Shown piece after piece: positions 1 through 8,836 of a DNA stretch of 64,000 nucleotides. The DNA is from Candidatus Nitrosopelagicus sp. (GTDB lineage Archaea > Thermoproteota > Nitrososphaeria > Nitrososphaerales > Nitrosopumilaceae). Location: NCBI GenBank assembly GCA_022450565.1, contig JAKUOP010000008.1:25575-89574 (forward strand), written 5' to 3'. Each line of letters starts with the position of its first letter. Position 1 is the stretch's first letter. The notes under the pieces were generated by a model. The model was given only the letters and a program-made list of their open reading frames with translations, was not told the origin of the DNA and made no database searches. Both the position numbers and the translations under genes were made by a program.

Positions 1-561
1 TTCACTACTTGGTTTTCTACTTGCTTTAGGCTTGGTTCTTTTTGTTTTAATGAATTTTGTCTTCATAAAATCAAAAAATTCAGCAGAATATTCCCCATCA
101 AAAACTTTGAACAAAGCATTGCCTTTTTTATCTAAAACTTGTTCCATAATTTTTACCGCACTGTAATTTAGAGAAATCTGAGTTGCATGATCTACAGACC
201 AATTTCCAGATACCTGTGGTGATAAATCACAAATTAATGAATCAATCTTCTTTCCAAAATACGACATAATGTCATCTACAACATCAAGATTTTCAATATC
301 AGCTTGAATTATGTTGGTATCTGGAATCTCTTCTACAAATGAAAGATCAATTCCCATTACTTTACCCTGATTACCACTAAGTTTTTGAGCTACTTGTAAC
401 CATCCGCCAGGTGCGCATCCAAGATCCAAGACATACGATCCAGGACCAATTATTCTATATGATTTGTTTAGTTCTTTCAATTTGTAGGATGAACGACTTC
501 GAAAACCTTGTTCATGTGCTAATCTACGATACTGATCTTTTTTTGCATCAATTAGTTTCAT
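1..561 (-). CDS. rlmE: RlmE/FtsJ-family rRNA 2'-O-methyltransferase, C-terminus cut by window edge
   Basis: Reverse strand reads MKLIDAKKDQYRRLAHEQGFRSRSSYKLKELN...GPGSYVLDLGCAPGGWLQVAQ...ICDLSPQVSG, the FtsJ SAM-binding motif; not in ORF track because it runs off the edge. Confidence 0.9.
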   Translation of the reverse strand, partial: MKLIDAKKDQYRRLAHEQGFRSRSSYKLKELNKSYRIIGPGSYVLDLGCAPGGWLQVAQKLSGNQGKVMGIDLSFVEEIPDTNIIQADIENLDVVDDIMSYFGKKIDSLICDLSPQVSGNWSVDHATQISLNYSAVKIMEQVLDKKGNALFKVFDGEYSAEFFDFMKTKFIKTKRTKPKASRKPSSE

Positions 562-1211
562 TTTTTCTTCTTAGATTCTATAATTACCCATTCTTCAATT
601 AATTCACAGTGTTTTGGGCTTGGTTCAGGATATACATTATCAACATTACATTTTTGTTCTACTGGGCAAGTTAAGCATGGTGCATTCTGAATGGATTCTA
701 AACTTATAGGCATCTGTTCAATGATTAACCTGTAAGTCCATCTGCCATTTTGTAATATCTTTTCACGCGTTATCATTCCTCTTCTTTCAAGACGCAGTGA
801 TAAGCGTGAACCATCACGATTAGTAAGTTTTAATCTTTTCCAAACATCACTTTGTAGCATCCCATCTTCTGCATGTTCAGCAAGTATTTCACAAACTCTA
901 TTTGTGAGTTGTTCCATGTCCTTTTTCTCAATTCTGAAATTCCTTAATTCTTCATCACTATATTGATCCTCTAATTCTTCCTCCATTGTTTTTGGAATTT
1001 CTGGTTCAGGTTCTACTTTTTTGATTGCCTTTGCTTTTGATTTGGCTTCCTTCTTTGCTGCTTTTGGTTTGGCTTCCTTCTTTGCTGCTTTTGGTTTGGC
1101 TTCCTTCTTTGCTGCTTTTGGTTTTGGTTTAGATTGACTTTCTAATTGAGCACGCAATTCTGCTAATTCTTTTTTAATTTCATCTGATTCTTTAATTGGT
1201 TTTTTTTTCAT
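558..1211 (-). CDS. RPC34/RPC39-like winged-helix protein with C-terminal Fe-S cysteine cluster and Lys/Ala-rich repeat N-terminus
   Basis: Winged-helix-like middle (GMLQSDVWKRLKLTNRDGSRLSLRLERRGMITREKI) plus CLTCPVEQKCNVDNVYPEPSPKHCELIEEW; 4-nt overlap with rlmE. Confidence 0.75.
   Translation of the reverse strand: MKKKPIKESDEIKKELAELRAQLESQSKPKPKAAKKEAKPKAAKKEAKPKAAKKEAKSKAKAIKKVEPEPEIPKTMEEELEDQYSDEELRNFRIEKKDMEQLTNRVCEILAEHAEDGMLQSDVWKRLKLTNRDGSRLSLRLERRGMITREKILQNGRWTYRLIIEQMPISLESIQNAPCLTCPVEQKCNVDNVYPEPSPKHCELIEEWVIIESKKKK
1044..1124. repeat. 3 copies of a 27-bp tandem repeat encoding (KPKAAKKEA)n
   Basis: ggcttccttctttgctgcttttggttt repeated at 1044, 1071 and 1098. Confidence 0.95.
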
Positions 1212-1232
1212 TAATTTTCACTATCCATATTT

Positions 1233-1709
1233 TTAATTGACTACCAAATTTGCAACAAGTGAACTTGTTTGTTTGTAGGTTTTGTCATATATTTCAACTA
1301 GAAGTTGATAATTTCCAGCCTCATTTAATATTTCGGAGTAATTTTCATCAATTGGTAGATAATTATTATTGGTTCCATAACATTGATTTAAGAATCCACT
1401 TTGTGTTATTACATCTTTTGTGGAATCGGATATTTTGTATATTGTAATATAAAGATCTCCACAAACAAATGTATCATCACCATGAATCTTAATTTGAAAT
1501 TCTATTGGTTCAGATACATCATACTGTGATTCAAGTCCAATAATTTGGATTCTGTCAGTTGTGACTTTATCCGCATATTCAGAACCCGTAAATTGCCACA
1601 TATTTAATGAACGATCAGGCTCATTGAGGGCCTCAGCCATAACCAAAGCTCCTAATCCTACTGAAAGTATTACTGGTAATACATATACTACAAATGGTGT
1701 TTTACCCAA
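1233..1709 (-). CDS. hypothetical secreted/membrane-anchored protein
   Basis: ORF with N-terminal hydrophobic segment (FVVYVLPVILSVGLGALVMAEAL), beta-rich remainder. Confidence 0.65.
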   Translation of the reverse strand: MGKTPFVVYVLPVILSVGLGALVMAEALNEPDRSLNMWQFTGSEYADKVTTDRIQIIGLESQYDVSEPIEFQIKIHGDDTFVCGDLYITIYKISDSTKDVITQSGFLNQCYGTNNNYLPIDENYSEILNEAGNYQLLVEIYDKTYKQTSSLVANLVVN

Positions 1710-1886
1710 TTCGTCTAAACTCTGTTACGCACTTATATCAATTTAGTCATGTAAAAAAACAAGTTTTGAATTGAGAATATTCAAAAATGAGGCTTGAAAA
1801 TAGAAAATAGACAAAAAGGATTCGTTTAAAGCTCTAAGATAATTTGTTCAAACGAGTTAAATCCATGATCTAGTCATCTTTCCCAG

Positions 1887-3974
1887 ATGAGGTTAAGAAA
1901 ATTTAGAGTTAGAGCATATCGTTGCATTCATGATTCTGGTGATATTAGAGTAGGAGATTTGGCTGCATTTGTAGGACGAAATGAAAGTGGAAAAACAACT
2001 ATTCTTCAGGCTTTAACACTACTCAACAGGGAGCATCAATTATCAGAACTTGATCTGTGTGACGAGATGGTTGAAGAGTTAAAAAATGAGGTTAATTTGG
2101 CAGAAGGTGAATTTGACTTAAACCATAATGAGACAAAAATTATCAAAGATTCATTTCCTAATATCCCAGAGATAAAAAAATTACGAATTTTTCGAACTAA
2201 TAAAAATCCAATTGCACAATATGATTTTGGTGATGTAGATATTAGCGAAGCCGAAAATAGTGGATTAAATTCTTGGGAAAATTTTATAGAAAAAATATCA
2301 AACTTTTTAGATACAATTCCAAATCACATAAGAATAAAACTTAACGTTCAATTTTTTGAAGGTCAACCACCAGTATCAGAAGAAATTTTTACAAATCAAA
2401 TGGCAGAGTTTGGAAATAATTTACACGTACTGGCCGTTGATGAACCACAGATAACAGAAGAATGGGAAAAAATTTCTGAAGATCCTAATACAAGTTTTCA
2501 AAATCTTCTGATTGGAACAACAGAGAAAATTGCATTAGAGAATTTCATTGAGACAAATTTACATCCTAGATTTGTTTATTTTTCTGACTACAAAAAAATA
2601 ATTGGAAACATAAATCTTAATGAATATGACCGAGACAAGAATGTACCTAGTATTGAATTTTCTGAAGATGAGTTTGATAAAGCTGAAACTGTAGATAATT
2701 TATTCTATTTAGCAGAACTTGATGTGAATGAATTAAATGAAGCCAAAAATAGTCCATCCCAACTGATAAAACTTTTGAACACATGTAGCAAAAGATTAAC
2801 AGAAAAATTGAATCCTGCATGGAAAGGTGATCCAATACATGTAGAATTGAGACTTAATCCTAATAATATCATGAGTGTAGTTATTTCCGATGTTCATAAA
2901 GATGGAACAGTAACAAATACAGGTCTATTAAATAGAAGAGCAGAGGGATTCAAATGGACATTCTCCTTTATCGTAAATTTTGCTGCCGAGACACAAAGAG
3001 CCGAATTAAAAGAAGCAATATTATTACTTGATGAACCTGCAAGAAATCTACATCCTACTCAACAACGTGGAATCTCTGATTTACTAAAAAACCTGGCAGG
3101 TTCAAACCAAGTGCTTTATGCAACGCACTCACCATACATGATTTTTGATTATGCACCTGGAAATTTATTGGTGGTAGAATTAGATAAGAAAAAACATCTA
3201 AGTAGAATTTATTATGATTATTGGAATGCAGATGATTCTACACTAACTCCTATACTGTACGGTCTTTCAAGAGGTCTAGTAGAATCAATTGTTGATAGAG
3301 AAATTGGTTATAATTCTAGACCTGTTATAATTGTCGAAACTATTGCAGACACGATGTATCTAAATGCTTTTGATAAGTTTTTGGAGGATCCAAATATTTC
3401 AATGAATCCATTAAATATAGTTGCAGCATACAACAAAAACTCAGTATTACCACTTGCAATATTTTATAGAAATCATGGCTACAATACTTTTGTTTTACTA
3501 GACAATACCAAAGAATCTAGAGATATCTCAACACAATTAGTTGCAAATGAATTTTCAAAAATTCAAACAATTTTCTTTGAACATGATGGAAAAGCATTAC
3601 AATCAATAGAAGATTATATGCTAGTTGACGACTATTTACATGCTGTAAATCAGACATATGCAATAAAATTAAGAAAAGAAGGATATGTGAATCTGACAAA
3701 TGAAATAATTAAATCTAAAAGTAAAATTGGCGTTTTAGAAGGACTGGAATCTATCTGGGAAGAGCATAAAGAAGACGGATGGGAAAATTTCGATAATGAA
3801 GAGGTTTGTCGCTATATCTGTGAAAAAATTGCAATAAGTGAGGGTGACTTTTTAACAGATAAAACAAAAGACCGTATTAGATCACTCTACAGACTTATAG
3901 CAGAAAGAATTCGTCAACAACAAAATCTGCTTTCAAGTCAAACTTCTGATAGAAAACGGAAAATGAGCGTTTAA
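1887..3974 (+). CDS. OLD-family ABC-type ATPase with C-terminal TOPRIM-like region
   Basis: Walker A GRNESGKTT, Walker B/D-loop ILLLDEPARNLHPTQQ, H-loop ATHSP, then VIIVETIADTMYLNAF and FVLLDNTKES. Confidence 0.75.
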   Translation: MRLRKFRVRAYRCIHDSGDIRVGDLAAFVGRNESGKTTILQALTLLNREHQLSELDLCDEMVEELKNEVNLAEGEFDLNHNETKIIKDSFPNIPEIKKLRIFRTNKNPIAQYDFGDVDISEAENSGLNSWENFIEKISNFLDTIPNHIRIKLNVQFFEGQPPVSEEIFTNQMAEFGNNLHVLAVDEPQITEEWEKISEDPNTSFQNLLIGTTEKIALENFIETNLHPRFVYFSDYKKIIGNINLNEYDRDKNVPSIEFSEDEFDKAETVDNLFYLAELDVNELNEAKNSPSQLIKLLNTCSKRLTEKLNPAWKGDPIHVELRLNPNNIMSVVISDVHKDGTVTNTGLLNRRAEGFKWTFSFIVNFAAETQRAELKEAILLLDEPARNLHPTQQRGISDLLKNLAGSNQVLYATHSPYMIFDYAPGNLLVVELDKKKHLSRIYYDYWNADDSTLTPILYGLSRGLVESIVDREIGYNSRPVIIVETIADTMYLNAFDKFLEDPNISMNPLNIVAAYNKNSVLPLAIFYRNHGYNTFVLLDNTKESRDISTQLVANEFSKIQTIFFEHDGKALQSIEDYMLVDDYLHAVNQTYAIKLRKEGYVNLTNEIIKSKSKIGVLEGLESIWEEHKEDGWENFDNEEVCRYICEKIAISEGDFLTDKTKDRIRSLYRLIAERIRQQQNLLSSQTSDRKRKMSV

Positions 3975-3975
3975 A

Positions 3976-4422
3976 CTAAAAATTATCATCAAGATAATTC
4001 TTCCTTGGTTTTTTTGGTTTTGTCTTTAACAATCTTGAACCAATAAAAATTATAGGAATTGAAACTATCATAAATAATATTGGAGTTATTTCAACCGAAT
4101 CATCAATCAGCTCCTCTTGTATGTTTTCAATCATTGTATATGCATAACCCATTCCAATTAACACTATTATTCCGCCAATAACAATCATTGAACCATTAAA
4201 TCTTGAACCATATCGCTTAGATAAAACAAATGAAACCCCAAACACGATTGCAGCAGGTGCAATACTCATTGATACAAATTGAAATATCTTTGGCTTTGCT
4301 TCAAACAAAAATGTTTCATCACTTAATGGGTTAGACATGAAATTAAAAATTGTAATTATCTCAGCTACAAAAAAAATACAAAGTGCTAGACCAGCGATAG
4401 CCAAATACTTTTCAATTGCCAT
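3976..4422 (-). CDS. hypothetical multi-pass membrane protein
   Basis: Four hydrophobic segments in the ORF. Confidence 0.6.
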   Translation of the reverse strand: MAIEKYLAIAGLALCIFFVAEIITIFNFMSNPLSDETFLFEAKPKIFQFVSMSIAPAAIVFGVSFVLSKRYGSRFNGSMIVIGGIIVLIGMGYAYTMIENIQEELIDDSVEITPILFMIVSIPIIFIGSRLLKTKPKKPRKNYLDDNF

Positions 4423-4462
4423 ATTACAACATTTTCTTTCTCAAGTAATAAATCATGAGTAA

Positions 4463-5473
4463 TTAGTCTAGTATGCCCACAAGAAGTGATAACTCCTTTC
4501 TGCAAGAAACACCTAATTCTTCAGCTGCTTTTTCAGGAGATAGCATATTATGATACATGCCAAATCCAATTTCAAGACCAGATGAAGGAGCTATTTTAGG
4601 ATAAACTTCAACATGCCAGTGAATTTGTTTGCTATTTTTCTTTTCTGGTGATAAATGAAATGCCAAACTATAAGATACATTTTTGATTTTTTTAGAAAGA
4701 CCACCAAGAGTGGCACGTAAAATTAAAGCCAAATCGTTAATTTCCTTCTGTGAAATCTTTGAAAAATTTGTAGAATGTTTCTTTGGACAAATCCAAAATT
4801 CATATGGAAAAGATGGAGCCCATGGTGATATTGCAATAAATCCTTCAGTTTGAAGTATTTGTCTTGGACCGCCAACCTCAGCATTTACTAATTGACTCAT
4901 TGGATAAACACCTTTTTCATTAAGAATTCTATGTGATGAATTTGCTTCATCGTCTATAGTAGGTGGTATAGTTGAGAATGCAAGCATGTTAAGATGAGGA
5001 TGATCTACTGTAGTTCCAGATTCTTTACCATGATCACCATAAATTGCAACATATGCAACTCCCTTTTGTGTATATAACCATCTTAACCTGTCTTGTAGAA
5101 CAACAAGAACGTTTGACCATTGTTCCACACTAATTGTTGAAAGTGTTTCTTTTTCATCTGGTGATGCCACTATAACATAATGATAGCCATATGCGGGTTC
5201 ACTGTATAATGGGTGTTCAGAATATGAATTATTTGTTTCAGTACTAACTATAGGGTTTTTTGCAGGGAAAACTCTAACAGACCAATCCTTAACAAAATAG
5301 TCATCTGCATCCTGAAGTCTTTGTAGCATTCCATCTTTGAAAACCAATGATAATACAGATGGATTTGTCATAGATTCATTGCCAGGCTTATATGGATTCT
5401 TTTTTGATTCTTTGATTTTTCCATTTTCTGGGTTTACAATAACAAATCTTTCACATACATGATCTTTCCGCAT
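4463..5473 (-). CDS. galT: galactose-1-phosphate uridylyltransferase-like HIT-fold protein (probable start MRKDHV)
   Basis: GalT-like ...YGYHYVIVASPDE..., DHPHLNMLAFSTIPP, ...QIHWHVEVYP. Confidence 0.75.
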   Translation of the reverse strand: MRKDHVCERFVIVNPENGKIKESKKNPYKPGNESMTNPSVLSLVFKDGMLQRLQDADDYFVKDWSVRVFPAKNPIVSTETNNSYSEHPLYSEPAYGYHYVIVASPDEKETLSTISVEQWSNVLVVLQDRLRWLYTQKGVAYVAIYGDHGKESGTTVDHPHLNMLAFSTIPPTIDDEANSSHRILNEKGVYPMSQLVNAEVGGPRQILQTEGFIAISPWAPSFPYEFWICPKKHSTNFSKISQKEINDLALILRATLGGLSKKIKNVSYSLAFHLSPEKKNSKQIHWHVEVYPKIAPSSGLEIGFGMYHNMLSPEKAAEELGVSCRKELSLLVGILD

Positions 5474-5576
5474 ATTTCCCAAGATATAATATAAAAAATA
5501 ATTGGGTAAAAAAGTGTTAAACGATCTAAACAGTGGTTGCAACGTTTAAAGTGTTGGAAAATATCTGAGAAATTAA

Positions 5577-6866
5577 TTGAGTATTAACAATTCAGAAATC
5601 AAGATTGTTTATGTACTGCTGGACGGCGTAGGGGATCTACCACATCCAGATATAGAAAATAAAACTCCTTTAGAGAATGCAAATACACCAAATTTAGATC
5701 GACTGGCAACAAATGGTAAAATGGGACAGGTAATATCAGTGGGAAAAGGAATTGCACCAGAATCAGATATTGCAGTATTCAATATGTTAGGATACAAATT
5801 TCATCATGCAGATTATGCTGGTAGAGGAGTTATTGAGGCAATTGGAATAGGGATTGATTTTAAGAATGGTGATCTGGCACTACGTGGAAATTTTGCAACA
5901 TTAGATGAAAAAAGTGTGATAATAGATAGAAGAGCTGGAAGGAATATTGAAAAAGACGATGCAACTGGCATTGCTAAAGAAATTGAAGAGAAAATAACAT
6001 TCTCTAGTCCATTAATATCAGTAGTAGTTGCACCAACAATTGGTCATAGAGTAGTGATTAGAATTAGGGATGAACATCCTCTGTCTGCAAATATCTCAAA
6101 TACTGATCCAGCATATGCAAGAGTGGATGGAATGGGAATTGCCAAAGCAGTAGGCGATTTTTTGAAAATTGAGAGATGTCTGCCACTAGATGACACTGAT
6201 TCATCATTGCTCACATCTGATTTGGTAAATGAGTTCACAGAACAATCACTAAAAATAATGAAAGACAGTGAAATTAATAAAAATAGGAATATACAAAAGA
6301 AAAAACTACTTAATAGTATTTTACTTCGTGATGCAGGAAATAAAATTCCTAATGTCCAATACATTAATGAAAAATATTCAATGAATTTTTCATGTATAGT
6401 AGATATGCCAGTAGAAATAGGTATATCAAATATTTTAAAAATGAAAGCATTTAGTGCAGGTGGATTGACAGATTATGAAGAAAAAGCAATTGTTGCTGCA
6501 AAAGCAATGGACACTGAAAATGCAATTTATGTACATTTGAAAGGACCAGACGAATTTGGACATGATGGTGATGCAGTTGGTAAGATGAAAAATATTGAAG
6601 AAATAGATAAAAGATTCTTTGGGACACTTTTGGAAAATATTGATATGGAAAATGTGATGGTAGTAATTTCTGCTGATCATTCAACACCATGTATCAACAA
6701 AGGACATAGTGATGATCCAGTTCCACTATTAGTATCTGGAAATAAAATTAAAAGTGATGAGACAGAAAGATTTACTGAAAATGAATCAAAAAAGGGTGAG
6801 ATTGGAATGCTTGAAGGTGCACAAGTACTTGATACTGTGTTAAATATAATTAAATCAAAAAACTAA
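5577..6866 (+). CDS. apgM: 2,3-bisphosphoglycerate-independent phosphoglycerate mutase, archaeal type
   Basis: VYVLLDGVGDLPHP...TPLENANTPNLDRLA...HLKGPDEFGHDGD...SADHSTPC. Confidence 0.92.
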   Translation: MSINNSEIKIVYVLLDGVGDLPHPDIENKTPLENANTPNLDRLATNGKMGQVISVGKGIAPESDIAVFNMLGYKFHHADYAGRGVIEAIGIGIDFKNGDLALRGNFATLDEKSVIIDRRAGRNIEKDDATGIAKEIEEKITFSSPLISVVVAPTIGHRVVIRIRDEHPLSANISNTDPAYARVDGMGIAKAVGDFLKIERCLPLDDTDSSLLTSDLVNEFTEQSLKIMKDSEINKNRNIQKKKLLNSILLRDAGNKIPNVQYINEKYSMNFSCIVDMPVEIGISNILKMKAFSAGGLTDYEEKAIVAAKAMDTENAIYVHLKGPDEFGHDGDAVGKMKNIEEIDKRFFGTLLENIDMENVMVVISADHSTPCINKGHSDDPVPLLVSGNKIKSDETERFTENESKKGEIGMLEGAQVLDTVLNIIKSKN

Positions 6867-7413
6867 AAATTTCTTTACTATTGATCATTTCAATAACAAG
6901 TTTTTTAACTCTATCAATGTCAATATTGTAGTATTTTCCTTTAGCATTTTCAAGCTTTTCAAGTGCTCTCTTAAAAATTGAAATACATACGTCATCTTCA
7001 TCTTTCTGATAGTGAACCAAACCTGCTGCAACTAATATTAATCCATTAACTAGTTTCTTTTCATCACCATCAATGGTCTTCCAAACACCCTCTAGTACTT
7101 CATGACATTCCCAAAATCTTTCATCATTGAAATAGGATATACCTTGTGATACTGCATCATCTTTTTCAAACGTCTCTTCTATGACATGTTTTGCATGATC
7201 TAATTTGCCTATACTAGATAATTTTTGGATTAGATCATCCAGATGATTTTCTGGAATTGAGGTATCAAGTTCAATGTATCGCTTTGAAACCCTACAATCT
7301 CTTAGTATGAGATTCATTCCATATGATAAATCTCGCGAGTCTCTCAATATGGTTTTTGCATTTTTTCTAGAAAATTTAGAATCATTTGTGAGGTGAAGCA
7401 TGTATCGGTTCAT
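6850..7413 (-). CDS. DUF309-domain protein
   Basis: DERFWECHEVLEGVWKTIDGDEKKLVNGLILVAAGLVHYQKDED. Confidence 0.8.
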   Translation of the reverse strand: MNRYMLHLTNDSKFSRKNAKTILRDSRDLSYGMNLILRDCRVSKRYIELDTSIPENHLDDLIQKLSSIGKLDHAKHVIEETFEKDDAVSQGISYFNDERFWECHEVLEGVWKTIDGDEKKLVNGLILVAAGLVHYQKDEDDVCISIFKRALEKLENAKGKYYNIDIDRVKKLVIEMINSKEIFSFLI

Positions 7414-7462
7414 ATTATTTATGACACAAATTTTCTTAAATTTGTTCGCAATTTCATTGAAG

Positions 7463-7470
7463 ATTTATAA
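7463..7470 (+). promoter_or_regulatory. putative archaeal TATA box upstream of rps24e
   Basis: tttataa-type element about 24 nt upstream of the ATG at 7494, consistent with a leaderless transcript. Confidence 0.45.
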
Positions 7471-7493
7471 GAACAACTCAGAGGATTTGTTAC

Positions 7494-7919
7494 ATGTCAA
7501 TGATTGAAATCACAAATGATAAGACAAATTCATTTTTAGAACGAAGAGAAATCACATGTAATTTCAAAGCTTTAGGAGGAAAATTAAAGCAAAATGAGGC
7601 TGTAGATATGATTACAAAAGAATGTAAACTTGATGGTAAAACTGTTTTAGCAATAAATATGAAACCACAAACAGGAAGACCAAACATTTCCGCTACATTC
7701 TATGTTTATGACGATGAAAAATTAGCTAGAAAACAAGTAAACCCAGTAATTTTTGAGAGGTTAGATAGAAAAAAGGCTAAAGCTGAAGAAGCTAAAGCTG
7801 AAGCACCAGCTGAAGAAGCTAAAGCTGAAGCACCAGCTGAAGAAGCTAAAGCTGAAGCACCAGCTGAAGAAGCTAAAGCTGAAGCACCAGCTGAAGAAGC
7901 TAAAGCTGAGGAGAAATAA
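7494..7919 (+). CDS. rps24e: ribosomal protein S24e with Ala/Glu/Lys repeat C-terminal tail
   Basis: EITNDKTNSFLERREITCNFKALGGK... S24e core followed by (AEEAKAEAP)n. Confidence 0.93.
   Translation: MSMIEITNDKTNSFLERREITCNFKALGGKLKQNEAVDMITKECKLDGKTVLAINMKPQTGRPNISATFYVYDDEKLARKQVNPVIFERLDRKKAKAEEAKAEAPAEEAKAEAPAEEAKAEAPAEEAKAEAPAEEAKAEEK
7782..7909. repeat. 27-bp tandem repeat, about 4.7 copies
   Basis: gctgaagaagctaaagctgaagcacca at 7782, 7809, 7836, 7863 plus a partial copy. Confidence 0.95.
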
Positions 7920-8101
7920 TGCCTGTAGAAAAGAAAGGTAACAAGGGTTCTAGTCCAAAAATTTATCAATATTTCAAAGTTGATGGTGATAAAGTTTCCA
8001 GAATTAAAAAAAGCTGTTCACGATGTGGAAAGGGTGTATACATGTCAGAACACAAAGATCGACGTACCTGTGGTAGATGTAACAATACAGAATTTATCTA
8101 G
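7919..8101 (+). CDS. rps27ae: ribosomal protein S27ae
   Basis: CSRCGKGVYMSEHKDRRTCGRCNNTEF zinc ribbon, adjacent to S24e. Confidence 0.93.
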   Translation: MPVEKKGNKGSSPKIYQYFKVDGDKVSRIKKSCSRCGKGVYMSEHKDRRTCGRCNNTEFI

Positions 8102-8805
8102 TATAGTTTTTTCTTTCTTAATTTTGAATTTTTTGCTTGAATTATTTCTAACTTCTGTAACAATACTTCATTAAATTTTACACTCGATAATAATTTTGGA
8201 TTAAGTTTTACATTATTAGTGTCTAAAGAAATTTTTGATACCGGTAATTTTTCATTAATCCAAAATTTCATGACCTTATCTTCTAATTTGTAATCCCTAA
8301 ATCCTGAAGGAAACCGTTTTGTAATATGTGATATTAAAGTTGTATCGTTGTTAAAAACACTTCTTGGTTCTAATAAGCGAGTGTTATCAGAATAAACATT
8401 TTCAAATAGATTACTTGAAATTTCATCAGAAATTATTTCCATTTTTGACAGTCTAGTAACTAATTCGAGATAATGAAGGAATTCGTGTGCTAAAACTGCA
8501 TGAATTGTTCCTTTAAGACCATATGCCACGAGAGGAGCAGATATCTGAATAACAACTTGAACTGAATTTTTCAATGTAACTGGAATTGTTCTGGCAAATA
8601 GAATTCCTATATCAACTGAATTATAATTGTCAGCAATTATTATTGATGGATCAACATAAGCAATTGGATAATTAATTTGAGATGCTTTTTCTATACGTTC
8701 AATTCCAGATATAATTAATGAAAAACGTTTTTCAATTAAATCAGAAACTTTTGGTGGTAATATCCCCATATTTTTGGCTTCATTAATTCTTTTTAATGGA
8801 TCCAC
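8098..8805 (-). CDS. putative HExxH zinc metallopeptidase-like protein
   Basis: HAVLAHEFLHYLELV contains HEFLH. Confidence 0.55.
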   Translation of the reverse strand: MDPLKRINEAKNMGILPPKVSDLIEKRFSLIISGIERIEKASQINYPIAYVDPSIIIADNYNSVDIGILFARTIPVTLKNSVQVVIQISAPLVAYGLKGTIHAVLAHEFLHYLELVTRLSKMEIISDEISSNLFENVYSDNTRLLEPRSVFNNDTTLISHITKRFPSGFRDYKLEDKVMKFWINEKLPVSKISLDTNNVKLNPKLLSSVKFNEVLLQKLEIIQAKNSKLRKKKLY

Positions 8806-8836
8806 ATAATATCTAAGAAAATTAGTATAAAAGACA

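Noticed and set aside
1828-1858. TCGTTT...AAACGA inverted repeat upstream of the OLD-like gene
   Set aside because: Only 6-bp arms with a loop of about 20 nt; not distinguishable from chance
1887-3974. Gabija system
   Set aside because: No UvrD/GajB-like helicase adjacent; neighbours are a hypothetical secreted protein and a small membrane protein
5474-5576. CCCAA...TTGGG inverted repeat between galT and apgM
   Set aside because: Short 5-bp arms with a long AT-rich loop; expected by chance in a divergent promoter region
7782-7909. CRISPR-like short repeats
   Set aside because: Direct head-to-tail coding repeats with no spacers; same for 1044-1124, 25410-25463 and 58071-58155; no cas genes
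7706-7969. 87-aa - strand Ala/Ser-rich ORF
   Set aside because: Antisense shadow of the S24e repeat
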